Counted from the first letter of the stretch, positions 46,101 through 59,654 are shown. The stretch: 64,000 nucleotides of DNA from Avena insularis (GCA_023614405.1 CM042693.1:153466731-153530730); one strand, 5' to 3'. Program-made: numbers and translations. The notes: a model not told the origin generated them from the sequence alone.

Positions 46101-47818
46101 AGAGGTTGTCGATGCGGTCGGATCGACTCGAGGCGCAGGGGATCGGCGACGACGCAGATGGACCGGAGCTAGGGTTTCGCGTCGGCCTCGGCGTGGCGCA
46201 GCGGTTCTGGGGCTCCTCCTTCTCGGCTCCGTGAACAGGGTGATGCAGGGGTGCCGCGTGATCTTCCTCGACAGCCTCCATGCCACGCTCGCCTGCTGGT
46301 TCGAGGAAACGACGGTGGACACCGACGGTGGCCGGTGATGGGGTAGACGGTGGTGAGGGAAGGCAGGGAGAGAGGGGAGCGGCCTGGGGAGATCTGGGGG
46401 TGCAGAGGGTTTGTGGGGCGGAGGTAAAGCAGAGGGGGAGAGGGAGATGCCGTGGGGAGGTGGGGTAGATGGAAAAGGTGGCCTCGGTGCCACCTTTCTC
46501 TCCTCCTCCTCACGTGCTTGGGTCGGGCAGGAACCAGGGCAGGGGCAGCTGGCAGGTGGGGCAAGGTGAGGCTAGGGGTAGGCTCGGTGCGGGGCATGCA
46601 CTGCAGCGAGAGAGCTAGAGGGAGAGAGGGGTAGGCTCGGGCTAGGTTGGGAGGGAGCCTCGGGTTAGGGTTTGGTACTAGGGTTGGGTATATGGGTGTG
46701 GGACCAGGGTGACCAGGTGGGACCATCTAGGTAGGGAGAAGAGAGAGGCCGAGAGAGAGGGGTGGTATGGTATCTAGGGTTTGTAGAGAGGGGGAAGGGT
46801 TTAGATTAGGTATAGATTAGGAGAGAGGTTTAGAGAGAGGTGAGATGTGATGTAGAGGATTGGGTGATGGGTTTACTTTTGGCAAGCTCAAGCAAGAGCA
46901 AAACAAGATCAAACAAGAGCTAGACCAAAAAGAGGAAGAGGTAAAAGGTGGTGATGTGGTTTGAGCAAGATCAACTAGATCAAGTCAAAAGGAGGGAGAG
47001 AGAGAGAGAGATGAGATGGTTCACCCAAAAATTCAAATAAAAACCAAAGACCAAAATGTGGTGGTACTTGCATGGCCCATGCAAAAATAATTAATGCCAT
47101 GTTTTAACCTTGTGAAACAAAACAATAAACATGGCATTATTCTTATGCATTTCCAATAGTGGAATTAGGCCAAGCAAAAGAATTTAAAAGAAAGTTCCAA
47201 GTGGAGTAGATGGAGATGATCACATTTGATTATAATTGGGACTTGCTAGTGTGTATATTCCACTAGATGCCTACTAGTCCCAAAAATATTCCCACATGAG
47301 CATAAATCCATAATAATCCATATGGAAGCTAGAAAAAAAAAGGTTCCACTCACAAGGCATGCAAAGGTGGCCATGTGGCTCTCATATATCAATAATGTGA
47401 AAACAACATGATGCTAAGATGAGAGCATGTGGAAATAGAATTGGATCCATCCCAACCCATATGAGCTAGAGGTAAAACCCAAAAGAAAAACAATGGCAAG
47501 CTCATGGATAATGGAATGGTGGAAAGATGGGGTGATGACAAGAAAGGTGGTGGAGTTAAATAAAAGATATGCCCCCAACTCAACTTGGGCATTTAAACAA
47601 TATATCAACAACCAAATACAATATCAAGAGGCAAATACAATTAATAATGCATATGAGATAAGAACCAAATGGAAAAGGGTTTTATATGATGCTCAAATGC
47701 AAGGTGGCATGATGACATGAGCATGGTATAATTATGATGCAACAATTATATATATAAAGTAGCCATTATATTACTAATCCAAGTAGCATTACAATTGTTA
47801 GACAATTGGGATGCTACA
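43149..47818 (-). repeat. 3' LTR of the Tekay-like chromovirus
   Basis: 4670 bp. Includes a GC-rich part (about 45540-46700), an AT-rich part (about 45090-45480) and a GAGA-rich tract near 46990-47010. Compared with the 5' LTR, 44360-45590 and 46560-47818 are nearly identical, while 43200-44350 and 45600-46560 differ by many short indels. Open frames inside it have no known domain. Confidence 0.92.
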
Positions 47819-47855
47819 ACTCTCCCCCACTAAACAAGAATCTCGCCCCGAGATT

Positions 47856-50800
47856 CTAGGACGAAGAAGAAGACTCAAAGAGGGTAGGATACTTGGCACG
47901 GAGCTCATCTTCACGTTCCCAAGTGGCTTCATCAACGGAATGGTGCGACCACTGCACCTTGCAGAACTTGATGGACTTGTTGCGAGTCCTTCTTTCTGCG
48001 ACTTCAAGGATTTTAGTGGGGTGTTCTTGATAAGACAGGTCTTCTTGGAGATTGATAAGCTCATGGTCCACGGTCCTGCCGGGATCCTTGAAGCACTTCT
48101 TGAGCTGAGAGATGTGGAAAACATCATGGACCTTGAGTTTTTCCGGGAGCTCAAGAGCATAAGCAACTTCTCCTCTTCTTCCACGAATTTTGAAAGGACC
48201 GATGTATCTAGGAGCCAGCTTTCCTTTGATACCAAAGCGGTGCTTGCCTCTCATGGGAGTGACACGAAGGTAAACGAGATCACCAGGGACATACTCCATG
48301 TCCGTGTGCTTCCTGTCATAATTGCTCTTCTGGCGACTTTGAGCAATCTTCAGATTTTCAAGAATGATGTGAACTTTCTCCTCCGCTTGAGTCACAATGT
48401 CAGGGCCAAACAATATTCTTTCTCCTGCACCCGACCAACCAATCGGAGTTCTGCATTTGCGACCATAGAGAGCCTCAAATGGTACCATCTTTAGACTTTT
48501 CTGGAAGCTATTGTTGTAAGAGAACTCAGCATAAGGAAGACATTCTTCCCACTTCATGCCAAAAGAGATGACGCAAGCACGAAGCATATCCTCCATAATC
48601 TGATTGATCCTTTCAACTTGTCCTTGCGACTGAGGGTGGTAAGCTGTGCTGAAGTTCAACTTTGTTCCCAAAGCATTTTGGAAACTCTCCCAGAACTTGG
48701 AAGTGAAGATGCTTCCACGGTCTGAACTGATCTCGAGAGGAACCCCATACAGAGAGACAATTCTGTTGATATAGAGCTCAGCCAACTGAATTGCAGAAAT
48801 GGTTTCCTTGACGGGGAAGAAGTGAGCCACTTTAGAAAGCCTATCAATGACAACAAAGATTGCATTGTTGCCCTTCTGCGACCTCGGAAAACCAGTGATG
48901 AAGTCCATCTCTACTTTCTCCCATTTCCATTCCGGGGGTTTCAATGGTTGTAGAAGACCGGAAGGTTTCTGATGGACAGCTTTCACTCTGCGGCAGACAT
49001 CACACTCCGAGACATACTTGGCACAATATCATTTCAAACCCGGCCACCAATATTGTGTTTTCAAGTCCATGTACATCTTTGTGCTGCCAGGGTGGATAGA
49101 AAGAACAGAATCATGCGCCTCCTTGAGAACTTGCTCTCTCAAACCCGGGTAGTTCGGAACAAACATCCGGTGTTCAAAGAAAAGCGTGCCTTGATCATCG
49201 ACGTGGAAGGACTCATACTTCAGAAGCTGAAGCCTGGAGATGATCTTTTTGGTGTACGGATCACCAAGCTGAGAAGAGCGGACCTTTTCTTCCAAGAGAG
49301 GAGTTGCTAGAAGGTTCAGGAGATACCCTTGTTCCACAATTTCAAGGTTGAGCTGACGGAATTCCTCGCACAAGAGAGGCTGTTGCTCTTCCATCATGAG
49401 GTTGTTGACATAAGCTTTGCGGCTGAGAGCATCGGCCATGACATTAGCTTTGCCCGGAGTGTAATTGATGGTCAAATCAAAATCATTGATTGCTTCAATC
49501 CATCTCCTCTGCCGAAGGTTGAGATCAGGCTGAGTGAAGATATACTTCAGACTCTTGTGATCAGAAAAGATTTCACAACGGTTGCCAAGCAAGTAGTGCC
49601 TCCATACTTTCAAAGCAAAGACAATCGTCATGAGCTCGAGGTCATGTGTAGGATAGTTGATCTCATGCGTCTTCAACTGTCGAGAGGCATAAGCAACAAC
49701 TTGTTTTTCTTGCATAAGGACCGCACCCAATCCTTGCAAAGAGGCGTCACAGAAGATCTGGAACGGCTTGGATGTATCCGGAGGAACCAAGACTGGTGTG
49801 GAAGTGAGCTTCTCTTTGAGTGTCTCAAAGCTTGCTTGACATGCAGGAGTCCAAAGGTATTTCTTGCCTTTCTTTAGAAGATCGGTAAGAGGCTTCGCTA
49901 TCTTCGAAAAGTTCTGAACGAAGCGACAGCAATAACTAGCCAAACCAAGGAAACTCCGCACTTCTTTGACATTTACAGGAGGAAGCCATTCAACAATTGT
50001 CCTTACAGTTTCCGGGTTGACTGCAATGCCCTTGGCAGAGATGACGTGACCAAGATAGGTTACTTGAGGCAGCCAAAACTCACACTTGGAGAACTTTGCA
50101 TACAAGCAGTTCTCACGAAGCTTGTTTAGGACACACCGAAGGTGTTCTTCATGTTCTTCCTTTGACTTAGAATAGACTAGGATGTCATCCAGGTAGACCA
50201 CAATGAACTTATCAAGATACTCCATGAAAACCGAGTTCATGAGCCTCGAGAAGGTGGCAGGTGCGTTGGTGAGACCGAAAGACATGACCGTGTACTCATA
50301 CAGGCCATAGCGGGTGGTGAAAGCTGTCTTAGGAACATCTTCCTTGCGAATCTTGATTTGGTGATAACCACTTCTCAAGTCAAGCTTAGAGAATACCACA
50401 GCTCGACTAGCTGATCAAGAGATCATTAATCCATGGAAGGGATATTTATTCTTGATGGTTTTAGCATTGAGAGCCCGATAGTCAACACAAAGTCTATCAG
50501 TCTTGTCTCGCTTCTTCACAAAGATTGTTGGGCTACCCCAAGAAGAAGTACTATGCTGAATGAAATCTAACTTCTCTTGTTCATCAAGCTGTCGTTTGAG
50601 TTCAGCCAACTCAGCAGGACCCATTTTATAAGGCCGCTTGGAGATAGGAGCGGTACCAGGTTCAAGCTCAATTACAAACTCAACCTCACGATCCGGAGGC
50701 ATACAGCAACTCTTCGGAAAGACATCTGGGAACTCACAGACCAGGAACACTCTGAATAGCTTCCATAGCATCATCATTGAGCCGCCAAAGAGAAAAGCTG

Positions 50801-51131
50801 GATAGCGAGTCGGACTTGGAGAATAGACTATATGGCCTTCAGGAATCTTCAGAGAAACCGAGCGTTCAGCACAATCAATCACAGCTGCATTTGCTGTCAA
50901 CCAATCCATGCCCAAGATGACATCAATGTCAGAATTGCCCAGAACAATTAAGGACGCCGAGAACGAAGAGCCACCAATCTCAATTTGATTGCCATGGCTG
51001 ATTTTAGAAGCTACCATTGTTGCTCCAGGAGAAAGGACCATTAACCGCTTAAGGAGAGGATCCATAGCTAACTCATTCTCATTTGCAAACTTGTGAGACA
51101 CAAAAGAATGCGATGCACCAGAATCAAACAA
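47856..51131 (-). pseudogene. chromovirus protease-RT-RNase H-integrase-chromodomain polyprotein with stops
   Basis: One reading frame throughout. Protease: [15 protein letters not shown] and VILGMDWL at 50415-51131. [17 protein letters not shown], then a damaged spot with a stop at 50412-50414, then [13 protein letters not shown] and [17 protein letters not shown]. RNase [27 protein letters not shown] and [10 protein letters not shown]. Integrase has the HHCC finger (H near 49100, ECDVC near 49005) with a TGA at 49026-49028, then the core WEKVEMDFITGFPRS, ISSDRGSIFTSKFW and TAYHPQSQGQVERINQ. The GPY/F-like region reads LAPRYIGPFKI, and a chromodomain-like end FCKVQWSHHSVDEATWERE closes at 47856. 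Each stop is consistent with a single base change or tiny indel. Confidence 0.93.
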
Positions 51132-51134
51132 AAC

Positions 51135-52300
51135 TCATGCAGGGACTGAGTTAACGGAAAGCGTACCCATCACAACTCCAGGTGCATGCTCAGCTTGAGC
51201 AGCGTTGACACAGTTGGCACGAGCAATAGCAGACCCGGGCTTGGTGTTGATGTTGAGAGCCCGAGGTGGTGGTGCACGAACCATAGGAGAGATTGCCGCA
51301 GATCTTGGAGGTGGTGGAGGAAGAGCTTTGTTTTTCATCGGGCAGTTCCAGTTTTGATGCCCAGTGTCTCCACAAGTGTAACAAGCACCAGGTGGACGTG
51401 GAGCAACGTAGCCAGGGACTCCGCCAGGCGCTCCAGGGTAGTGGTGGTTGTAGCCCCTGGGAGCAGCAGTGAGGAAGTTTGGTGGCCTTGCCGCGAAGCT
51501 TGAAGGTCTTGGTGTAGCCGGGAGCGACAGTGGGGTGTTAGGAACCCAGACACGACGCTTAGAAGGAGCTGACATAGGTGAAGAGCCTGCTGCATCACGG
51601 CTGTGTTTCTTTGACTCCTCAAACACTTGCCTACTTGCCTCTTCCTGCAGAGTATGTCAAGTTCCAAAATACGCCGCCTTGCATGTGTGATTGCATATTT
51701 AATCGATGCATTGAGCCCTTGCGGAACCTCTTCGCTTCTTCTTGTCATCGAGATCTCATCGCCACCATAACGAAAGGTTCATGAAGTTCTGATGTAGGTA
51801 TTGACATTGTCATTGCCACGCTTGAGGTTGAGAAACACTTCCTTCATCCTCTCCATGACAATTTCTCGATGAATCGCTCTTTGAAAGATCCAGTGAACTA
51901 TCCCCAAGTAGGCTGAAAACCGGTGCGTTTGCCTTGGTAATTCTCCCACCGAGCTGCATCTCCTTCGGAAGGTGAGTAGCACACTTTACCCATTCTTGCT
52001 CAGAACATCAGGTCATCGCCAAGCCTTGACATCTCACGCAACCAATCATCAGCATCAAGTGGTTGATCGAAACATCAAATTGGCGTGGGTTGAACTTGAA
52101 AGCTTTTGATGTCTCCTCGCTTGAGAGGTGGAGGTAGCGAACAAACTCATTCCTCCCGACACTTTCTTCAAAACGCTGGTTCTGGCTGCATTGCTGCCAA
52201 GGCATTGGCGATGCTTGACAACGCCGCCCCGATTCAGGTTGTATGTCCTCCTCGAACGGCGTGGTGGTGCCATCCGTGATTGATATAAACACAAGTCAGT
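51135..52300 (-). pseudogene. chromovirus gag, frameshifted
   Basis: The C-terminal part (51135-51626) is in the pol frame and carries the CCHC knuckle CYTCGDTGHQNWNCPMK in a Pro-rich context (NKALPPPPPRSA). Upstream pieces lie in other frames: REIVMERMKEVFLNLKRGND near 51800-51870, EEVPQGLNASIKYAI near 51690-51740, and FVRYLHLSSEE near 52110-52150. A TGA at 51132-51134 separates gag from protease. The several short indels within 700 bases contrast with the clean pol frame. Confidence 0.8.
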
Positions 52301-53123
52301 ACTATGATGGAGAATAATAATAATCCAAAATAGTACCAAGATGGAATTAATCAAGATTAAAGGATACAATTTACTAAAATGATATTAAAATATCAACGAA
52401 GTTCAAAGCACCTAGAAGATATTAAGCATATCGCACATTTGAAAAGGAGTGTGGTACATAACAACAAAGAAAAATTTTCCGCAATTTTCGGCATTAAAAT
52501 ACCAATAGGTGCGCAAAATCACTTAACGAATCAAGATTAGTGACTCTACCAATTCAATATACAAGAGCGAATGATAAGAGTAGTGGTATGGTCGCGACTC
52601 CATCCCGCACTCAAATCATTACTCCGCACATGAATAAGTATAACACATATCCCAACCCCTTCTTCTCAAGATGAACCTAAAGATTAGTAACTACGGAAAC
52701 GAACACCCCAAACAAGATAACATCGGATATCAAAGAGTAAGACAGATCGCGGCGGTATACAACGAATCAGATAGATCGCGTCGGTTTGCAAAAGCCTGTC
52801 GGTATGGAATGTACCAACAGTTGATAACCAAAGGCAGATTGTGATAACAAGTTGGATGCAACAGATAGACAAAGAGTTACACACACACACAGACACAACC
52901 TATGGTACTACGGAACCCAGAACACGTGAATCCTAGTTTGAATATTAAGAAGAGGATTGAAAATGTTACACTTCCTTACCAGAAAAAGGGTGGGTGGGTG
53001 GGTAAGAAGAAAAGTGGAAGCAGTCCTACTCTCGCGATTTGTTTTTCCCTAGTATACATAACTACCAAAAATATTTTCTAGACTGACAACGACCATTTGG
53101 CTGAGACCCTGAAGGGCGGGATG
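52301..53123 (-). other. leader of the Tekay-like chromovirus
   Basis: About 0.8 kb between the primer site and gag, without a credible frame. It contains a short CA-repeat (52878-52892) and a GGGT repeat (about 52987-53003). Confidence 0.6.
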
Positions 53124-53137
53124 GCTCTGATACCAAT
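53124..53137 (-). promoter_or_regulatory. primer-binding site of the Tekay-like chromovirus
   Basis: ATTGGTATCAGAGC on the minus strand, abutting the 5' LTR. Confidence 0.88.
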
Positions 53138-56100
53138 TGTAACTACCTCGGTGAATTACGCTCCTAGTTACAAGCCTGGATGAGCGGTAATGGTTGAAAT
53201 AGTACGGTGGAGCCCAAATGCCACTCCACAGTGAACCTTTGCCGTCCCAACCATTTCCAAACATCGGGACAAGAGCAGGCGTAATCGGCAGGCGAAGGGA
53301 TCAACTACATACACAAATGAGTATGTATGCAAGCCACCATACAATGGTTCTCAGAGTCATTCCATCTAAAAAGAAAGGAAATATTGCAACGCTATACGGC
53401 AAGATCCAAATATCCTAGATAGATATAATAGTTTAGGATATCTCCTCATACATCAAACATCAGAGTATCAAGCGGAAGCGGAAAACAAGATCCGAGTACG
53501 GATAAGAAGCAAATCGGCATAAGATGCCCCATAAATAAACACATCCATACAGATCTCACGGATCCTGTTCGGAATCTCTACACGAATGATCGTTGCCGAC
53601 ATCGTCCGTCTCCTCCACCCAAGATCCATCTTGCGAGTTTACTGTTCATCCGAATCAAACAATTTATCGTGTGAGACCCTAGGGGTACTCGGCAAGTCTT
53701 TATGCCTCTAAAGGGACACAACAGGGTGACGTAATTGCAGCAAAAAGATAAACCTTAACAATTCTATAGATACTGCTAACCATCCGCCTAACCAGAGATA
53801 GCGGATGTCCGTGAATTAATAACAACGTTATAACAGTAATATTAGATCCATCCTCCTCCTAAACACCGGCGAGGAAGCGGACGAACAACCACCCCATCCG
53901 TTGGCAGTTTTATTAACCATTCCATGAGTGTTGCACTATTTACTAGTCAGTTACTTAGTCAAATTAAAAGCGGTACTTTAGTTATACTTGTCTATGATCG
54001 AGAAACTGTGCTCCAAGTCGTCCATAACCGCGGACACGGCTTTCAGAAAGTTTACCTGAGGGGTGCACAAATAGCGACACACACTCGATCAACCTCGGAA
54101 AAACCAAATCAAAACCCAACGAGGCCACGACAAAGCGATCACGATTCGAAATATTTGAGGCCACCCCATTAAGCTACCAGACGGTTGGAAGTTACGACTT
54201 GAGGACTCAAGGTTTCGTCAATGGCAGAAACAATCGGGAACCGAAAATGTGGGCTTGTCGACATGAAAACACTGCTTCCCTAAGCAGATGCAGTGATGCC
54301 GCACAATGTAAATAAAGCAGTAAAGCATGGCATAAGTACAGGATAGTAATAAAGCCCCAAACTAATTGTGGCCCCAAGAAATAAGAATGAATCAAGCTCT
54401 GGCTCAGGGGGGTCCATAAGCCTCCCGGATGTGGATAGCGCGAATATTCAAGGAACAGGAATCAAGTACTCGGGGTCCTACGGGACACAAGTGAGCCTAA
54501 AAAAACCAAATAGCAAATATGGCTCACCGATGCCACTTTCATTAGTTATCCCATTACTACTCAGGTTAAGTTGTTTAGGTACCTCGTTATCCATCAGACA
54601 CTCACATACCCTACACATGCTGTTCTATGACTCGCATGGCTCAAACAACTCCTGTAGTAATGGCTCATGGGATGGAGGAACAAGCTTCGGTGGGGTTTAA
54701 AAGTAAAGGCTATGCAATACTTGGGATTCAGTTTAATGCAATCGCGACTCAATGATGCAAGAAAAAGAAAGAGGCAATAGGTACTGTATGTATGCAAGCA
54801 TGTGGTAGTGCTTCCCTGGCAGCTCAGTTGAAGCAAGGGATGGATCTGAGTAGTGCTCCTGGGTGTCTTGATATATCCCCTGCTCAGCGTCTATTCGAAG
54901 AAGAACCAAACAAACAAGGGCCAACATAAATAAAGTGCACAAGCATATGAATAAAATGCGACAAGCAAACAATCATGCCATGATGAATGATGCACAATTT
55001 GCATGGCAATAAAGTAGCATGGCATGAGTGAGGTGTGGAATACAAGAATAAACCATTTTATTGAGTTTTTGCCTCATTTTATCCTCATATTAGTTGCTGT
55101 ATACTTATATTTATATGATGCATGCTTCAAAACAATACATGTAATGCATAAACAGAAAGGTCTCGTCGAGCTAATCATTTTAGACATATTATTTGTTAAA
55201 TTTGGAGTTATAAAACAAAAGTTATTAATTAATTAAGGTAAAAGGGCATTTTATTGTAATTTTAAACAACTTGAAATTTAAAGTGTTCAAAATATAATTT
55301 GAAGAGCATATTTGAATTCCTCACATTTTTCTGATTTCAAAACATATATTATTTGTATTATTTGGATTTATATTTTAAAAGTTATTTGAAAACAGATTTG
55401 AAATTTGAATTTGAATTAATTTAAAAATAAGTTTAAATTAAAACAGAAATACAGAAACATTTTTTTATACTCAGACAGACCCAGCCACAGTCACTGACGG
55501 GTGGGGCCAAGGCTGACTAGGACACACGCGTCCAGAAAATACTTTTCGCACCGCGACGCTTTCTAGCCACAGAGTGGCAATTTGGGCCCGCAGACTCGCG
55601 GGTCCACTACACAGTGAGCCGGGACGCGCGACACGTGTGGAATCCGTGGGAGCACGGGTTAAGGGCATATATCTGCGGGGGTGTTTTTGCAAAACGAGCA
55701 GAGAGGCTGACGGTGGGCTCGGTGTACCGCGGGTTTGGCCGAAAAAGATGCAGGGGTTTTATGCAAAAAGGCGACGCGGCACTGTTGTTCTTCTCTAAAT
55801 GTCTGACGACAAAACGGTGCTCGACAGGGCGCGGGGCGCGGCGCGCGGGATTCGATCCGGGACTGGCGTCTGCTGTGGCGGCAACATCGCGTGGTCTGGC
55901 GATGTTCTTGAGGGAACGGCGGCTAGATGAGGTTCCGCGACGCTACCGAGCGATGGCAGACGGTGCACCGAGGGTGCTCGACGGAACGTACGCCGCGGCC
56001 AGGACACGACGATGATAGCGAGGGTGTCTAGGAGGGTCGGGTGCTCACCAAGAGGTTGTTGATGCGGTCGAATCGACTCGGGGCGCAGGGGATCGGCGAC

Positions 56101-57722
56101 GACGCAGACGGACCGGAGCTAGGGTTTCGCGTCGGCCTCGGCGTGGCGCAGTGTTACAGGGCTCCTCCTTCTCTCCGTGAGCAGGGGTGATGCAGGTGCA
56201 GCGTGATCTTCCTCGACAGCCTCCACACCACGCCGCTGCTGGTTCGAGAAGCGACGTGGACACCGACGGTGGCAGTGATGGGGTAGGCGGTGGTGAGGAA
56301 GGCAGGAGAGGGAGCGGCCTGGGGAGATCTGGGGTCAGAGAGGGTTTGTGGGGCGGAGGTAGGAGAGAGAGGCCGTGGGGAGGGGGGGTAGATGGAAAAG
56401 GGGGCCGCGGTGCCACCTGTCTCTCCTCCTCCTCACGTGCTTGGGTGGGCAGAACCCGAGGCGGTGGCAGGTGGGGCAAGGAGGCTAGGGGTAGGCTCTG
56501 CGGGCATGCACTGCAGAGAGAGCTAGAGGGAGAGAGGGGTAGGCTCGGGCTAGGTTGGGGGGAGCCTCGGGTTAGGGTTTGGTACTAGGGTTGGGTAGAT
56601 GGGTGTGGGACCAGGGTGACCAGGTGGGACCATCTAGGTAGGGAGAAGAGAGAGGCCGAGAGAGAGGGGTGGTATGGTATCTAGGGTTTGTAGAGAGGGG
56701 GAAGGGTTTAGATTAGGTATAGATTAGGAGAGAGGTTTAGAGAGAGGTGAGATGTGATGTAGAGGATTGGGTGATGGGTTTACTTTTGGCAAGCTCAAGC
56801 AAGAGCAAAACAAGATCAAACAAGAGCTAGACCAAAAAGAGGAAGAGGTAAAAGGTGGTGATGTGGTTTGAGCAAGATCAACTAGATCAAGCCAAAAGGA
56901 GGGAGAGAGAGAGAGATGAGATGGTTCACCCAAAAATTCAAATAAAAACCAAAGACCAAAATGTGGTGGTACTTGCATGGCCCATGCAAAAATAATTAAT
57001 GCCATGTTTTAACCTTGTGAAACAAAACAATAAACATGGCATTATTCTTATGCCATTCCAATAGTGGAATTAGGCCAAGCAAAAGAATTTAAAAGAAAGT
57101 TCCAAGTGGAGTAGATGGAGATGATCACATTTGATTATAATTGGGACTTGCTAGTGTGTATATTCCACTAGATGCCTACTAGTCCCAAAAATATTCCCAC
57201 ATGAGCATAAATCCATAATAATCCATATGGAAGCTAGAAAAAAAAGGTTCCACTCACAAGGCATGCAAAGGTGGCCATGTGGCTCTCATATATCAATAAT
57301 GTGAAAACAACATGATGCTAAGATGAGAGCATGTGGAAATAGAATTGGATCCATCCCAACCCATATGAGCTAGAGGTAAAACCCAAAAGAAAAACAATGG
57401 CAAGCTCATGGATAATGGAATGGTGGAAAGATGGGGTGATGACAAGAAAGGTGGTGGAGTTAAATAAAAGATATGCCCCCAACTCAACTTGGGCATTTAA
57501 ACAATATATCAACAACCAAATACAATATCAAGAGGCAAATACAATTAATAATGCATATGAGATAAGAACCAAATGGAAAAGGGTTTTATATGATGCTCAA
57601 ATGCAAGGTGGCATGATGACATGAGCATGGTATAATTATGATGCAACAATTATATATATAAAGTAGCCATTATATTACTAATCCAAGTAGCATTACAATT
57701 GTTAGACAATTGGGATGCTACA
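53138..57722 (-). repeat. 5' LTR of the Tekay-like chromovirus
   Basis: 4585 bp, 85 bp shorter than the 3' LTR. Most of the length difference lies in the two indel-rich patches, 53210-54310 and 55570-56510. The rest is nearly identical, including a 110-codon antisense frame at 54368-54700 repeated at 44409-44741. Confidence 0.92.
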
Positions 57723-57735
57723 AGCCGTCCTTAAA

Positions 57736-57753
57736 TCCATGGCAACGGCGCCA
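57736..57753 (-). promoter_or_regulatory. primer-binding site of the gag-protease gypsy
   Basis: TGGCGCCGTTGCCATGGA on the minus strand, about ten bases from the LTR end. It is related to the tRNA-Asp type site of the other gypsy element but differs in the last bases. Confidence 0.8.
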
Positions 57754-57763
57754 GAAAACGTCC

Positions 57764-59330
57764 TCATGCGGCTCATATCACTGTAGAGCTTCGTTGGAAA
57801 ACCCCAAGAGGAAGGTATGATGAGCACAGCAGTAACTCTTCCCTTAGTATGAAACCAAGGTTATCGAACGAGTAGGAGGAAGGAAACGACCCCAAGGTGT
57901 TGCTAACAACTTGGAAACCTGCACAACCCAAACTAAAGACTTTGCCCCAACAAACAGTGAGGTTGTCAATCTCACCGGTTTGCTGAAAACAAATGATTAA
58001 ACGTATGGTGTGGAAGGTAACGGTAGCTTGCAGAAAGTAAACAGTAACAGTGGAAGATGTATCAATGGTAAAGATTGGACCAGGGTCCACTGTTCACTAG
58101 AGGTGTTCTCCTTAAGATAAATAAAATAACATGCTGAGTAAATAAATTATAGCGGGGCAATTGACAGGACAGAGCAAGGCATAACAAGGCAATACTAGAC
58201 ATTCATGATCCTATGAGATTTGATTGGGAATTACAACAATATACATAGATCGCCTTCCAAATTCATCTATGACTAGTAATCCACCTCCAGGTTATCATCT
58301 GAACCCCCTGTAGTATTAAGTTGCAAGCAACGGATAACTGCTTTAAGCAATGTCTGTAAAGTAAACAATACAATTGTTCCATGAACAAAATATTGTTGTT
58401 TTCTCCCTAGTAGCAACATCACATCTACAACCTTAGAGATTTCTGTCACTTCCCCAGATTTAGTAGAGGCATGAACCCACTATCGAGCATAAATACTCCG
58501 TCTTGGATTCACTAGCATCTACATGGCCAAGATAGCTACTAGAAACGGAGAGCATGCAAGATCTCAAACAACATAGAAATCATAGAATCAATAAGATAGA
58601 ACCATTAATCAATCTGACATAGTAATCTCAATATCCATTAGATCCCCGCAAACACAACATGCATGATTAAAAATAGGTGATCTTGATCATGAACGGAGAT
58701 CACAAGATCTAAACATGGTAGCACAAAGGAGGAGAAACAACCATCTAGCTACTGTATGGACCCATAGTCCAAGGTGGAACTACTCACGCATCATACCGGA
58801 GGCTGGCATGGTGATGAAGAAGGCCTCTGGGATGATATCTCCCCTCCGGCAGGGTGCCGAGAAGAGCTTCAGATCCCCCCGATCTAGGAACGATGGTGGC
58901 GGCGGCTACGAACTGTTTCATGGAGATCTAATCAGGTGCTTAGGGTTTTGGTATCAGGGTGATTATATAGGCGAAGGGGGAGACTGAGGGGGTGCCCGAG
59001 GTGGCCACACCCCCCAGGCACGGCCTGGCCCGCGCGACTAGGGGGTGTGGGCCCCTCGTGGCCCTCCGTCGTCTCGTCTTCTGGCTCTGTGTTCTCCTCG
59101 GTGAAATATTGACTTTGGCTTTCGTCCCATCCAATTCCAAGAATATTTATTTTCTGGCTTTTCTGGAACCAAAAACAGCAGAAAACAGGCAACTGGCAAT
59201 GTGGCATCTTGTTAATAGGTTAGTCCCAGAAAATGTATAAAAATACCTCAAAGTATAGACAAATCAAAGCAAAGTGGATACTAGACAAGAATGGAACATC
59301 AAAAATTATAGATACGTTTATGACGTATCA
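57764..59330 (-). repeat. 5' LTR of the gag-protease gypsy
   Basis: 1567 bp, starting TGATACGTCATAAACGTATC on the minus strand. A TATA box (minus CTATATAATC) lies at about 58961-58970. It is the uninterrupted counterpart of 35337-38207. Confidence 0.92.
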
Positions 59331-59572
59331 CTATTCTTACCTCATATTCACCATGTAAACCAACAACCTTGAAAAGGTGTTCTGCAGCAGGCATTGCATC
59401 ATAGTTGTTTGCAAAATCTATGTTCTTATCAAGCTTTTTCCTTATTTTGGGGCAAATAGAACCACACATTTCATATATTTCTTTCCTTTTTCTAAAAAAC
59501 CTGATCATTAAATGATCCATGATCTTCTTTAAACTAGTCACTATAGGAAGTTCTCTATCATCAGTAATGTAC

Positions 59573-59654
59573 CTACAACAGTTTATAAACAAAGTTAACT
59601 ACACTATACAGCCATCATATGGAAAAGAAAGGCACAATTTGGAAGTACACTCAC
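59573..59654 (-). other. intron in the MULE transposase gene
   Basis: 82 bases, GTGAGTG ... TTGTAG on the minus strand. Removing it joins NK to YITDDREL in frame (phase 2), as expected from other MULE transposases. Confidence 0.7.

Larger units (their letters stand above)
43149..57722 (-). mobile_element. Tekay-like chromovirus (gypsy) with 4.6 kb LTRs
   Basis: 14.57 kb with perfect target duplication AGCCG (43144-43148, 57723-57727). The LTRs at 43149-47818 and 53138-57722 start TGTAGCATCCCAATTG on the minus strand and end GGTAGTTACA. A primer site ATTGGTATCAGAGC is at 53124-53137. Internal order is gag, protease, RT, RNase H, integrase, chromodomain. The LTR length, tRNA-Met primer and C-terminal chromodomain fit the Del/Tekay lineage. 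It inserted about ten bases from the primer site of the host gypsy. The pol is the best preserved in the window, with only three premature stops from gag C-terminus to the end. Confidence 0.92.
35337..59330 (-). mobile_element. Athila-like gypsy retrotransposon with gag-protease only and nested insertions
   Basis: Perfect target duplication CTATT (35332-35336 and 59331-59335). LTRs are at 35337-38207 (contains a solo LTR) and 57764-59330. The primer site TGGCGCCGTTGCCATGGA is at 57736-57753, and a purine tract AAGCTTGGGGATGCT precedes the 3' LTR. Gag and an aspartic protease form one frame at 40971-42980, with no RT, RNase H or integrase. Without the Tekay-like element and the solo LTR it is about 8.1 kb. 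It is a second, distinct pol-less family sharing a long non-coding region with the element at 10551. Confidence 0.92.

Noticed and set aside
45559..46726. Long Arg/Pro/Ser-rich frames in the chromovirus LTR
   Set aside because: High-GC LTR sequence; frames are not kept in the partner LTR because of many indels.
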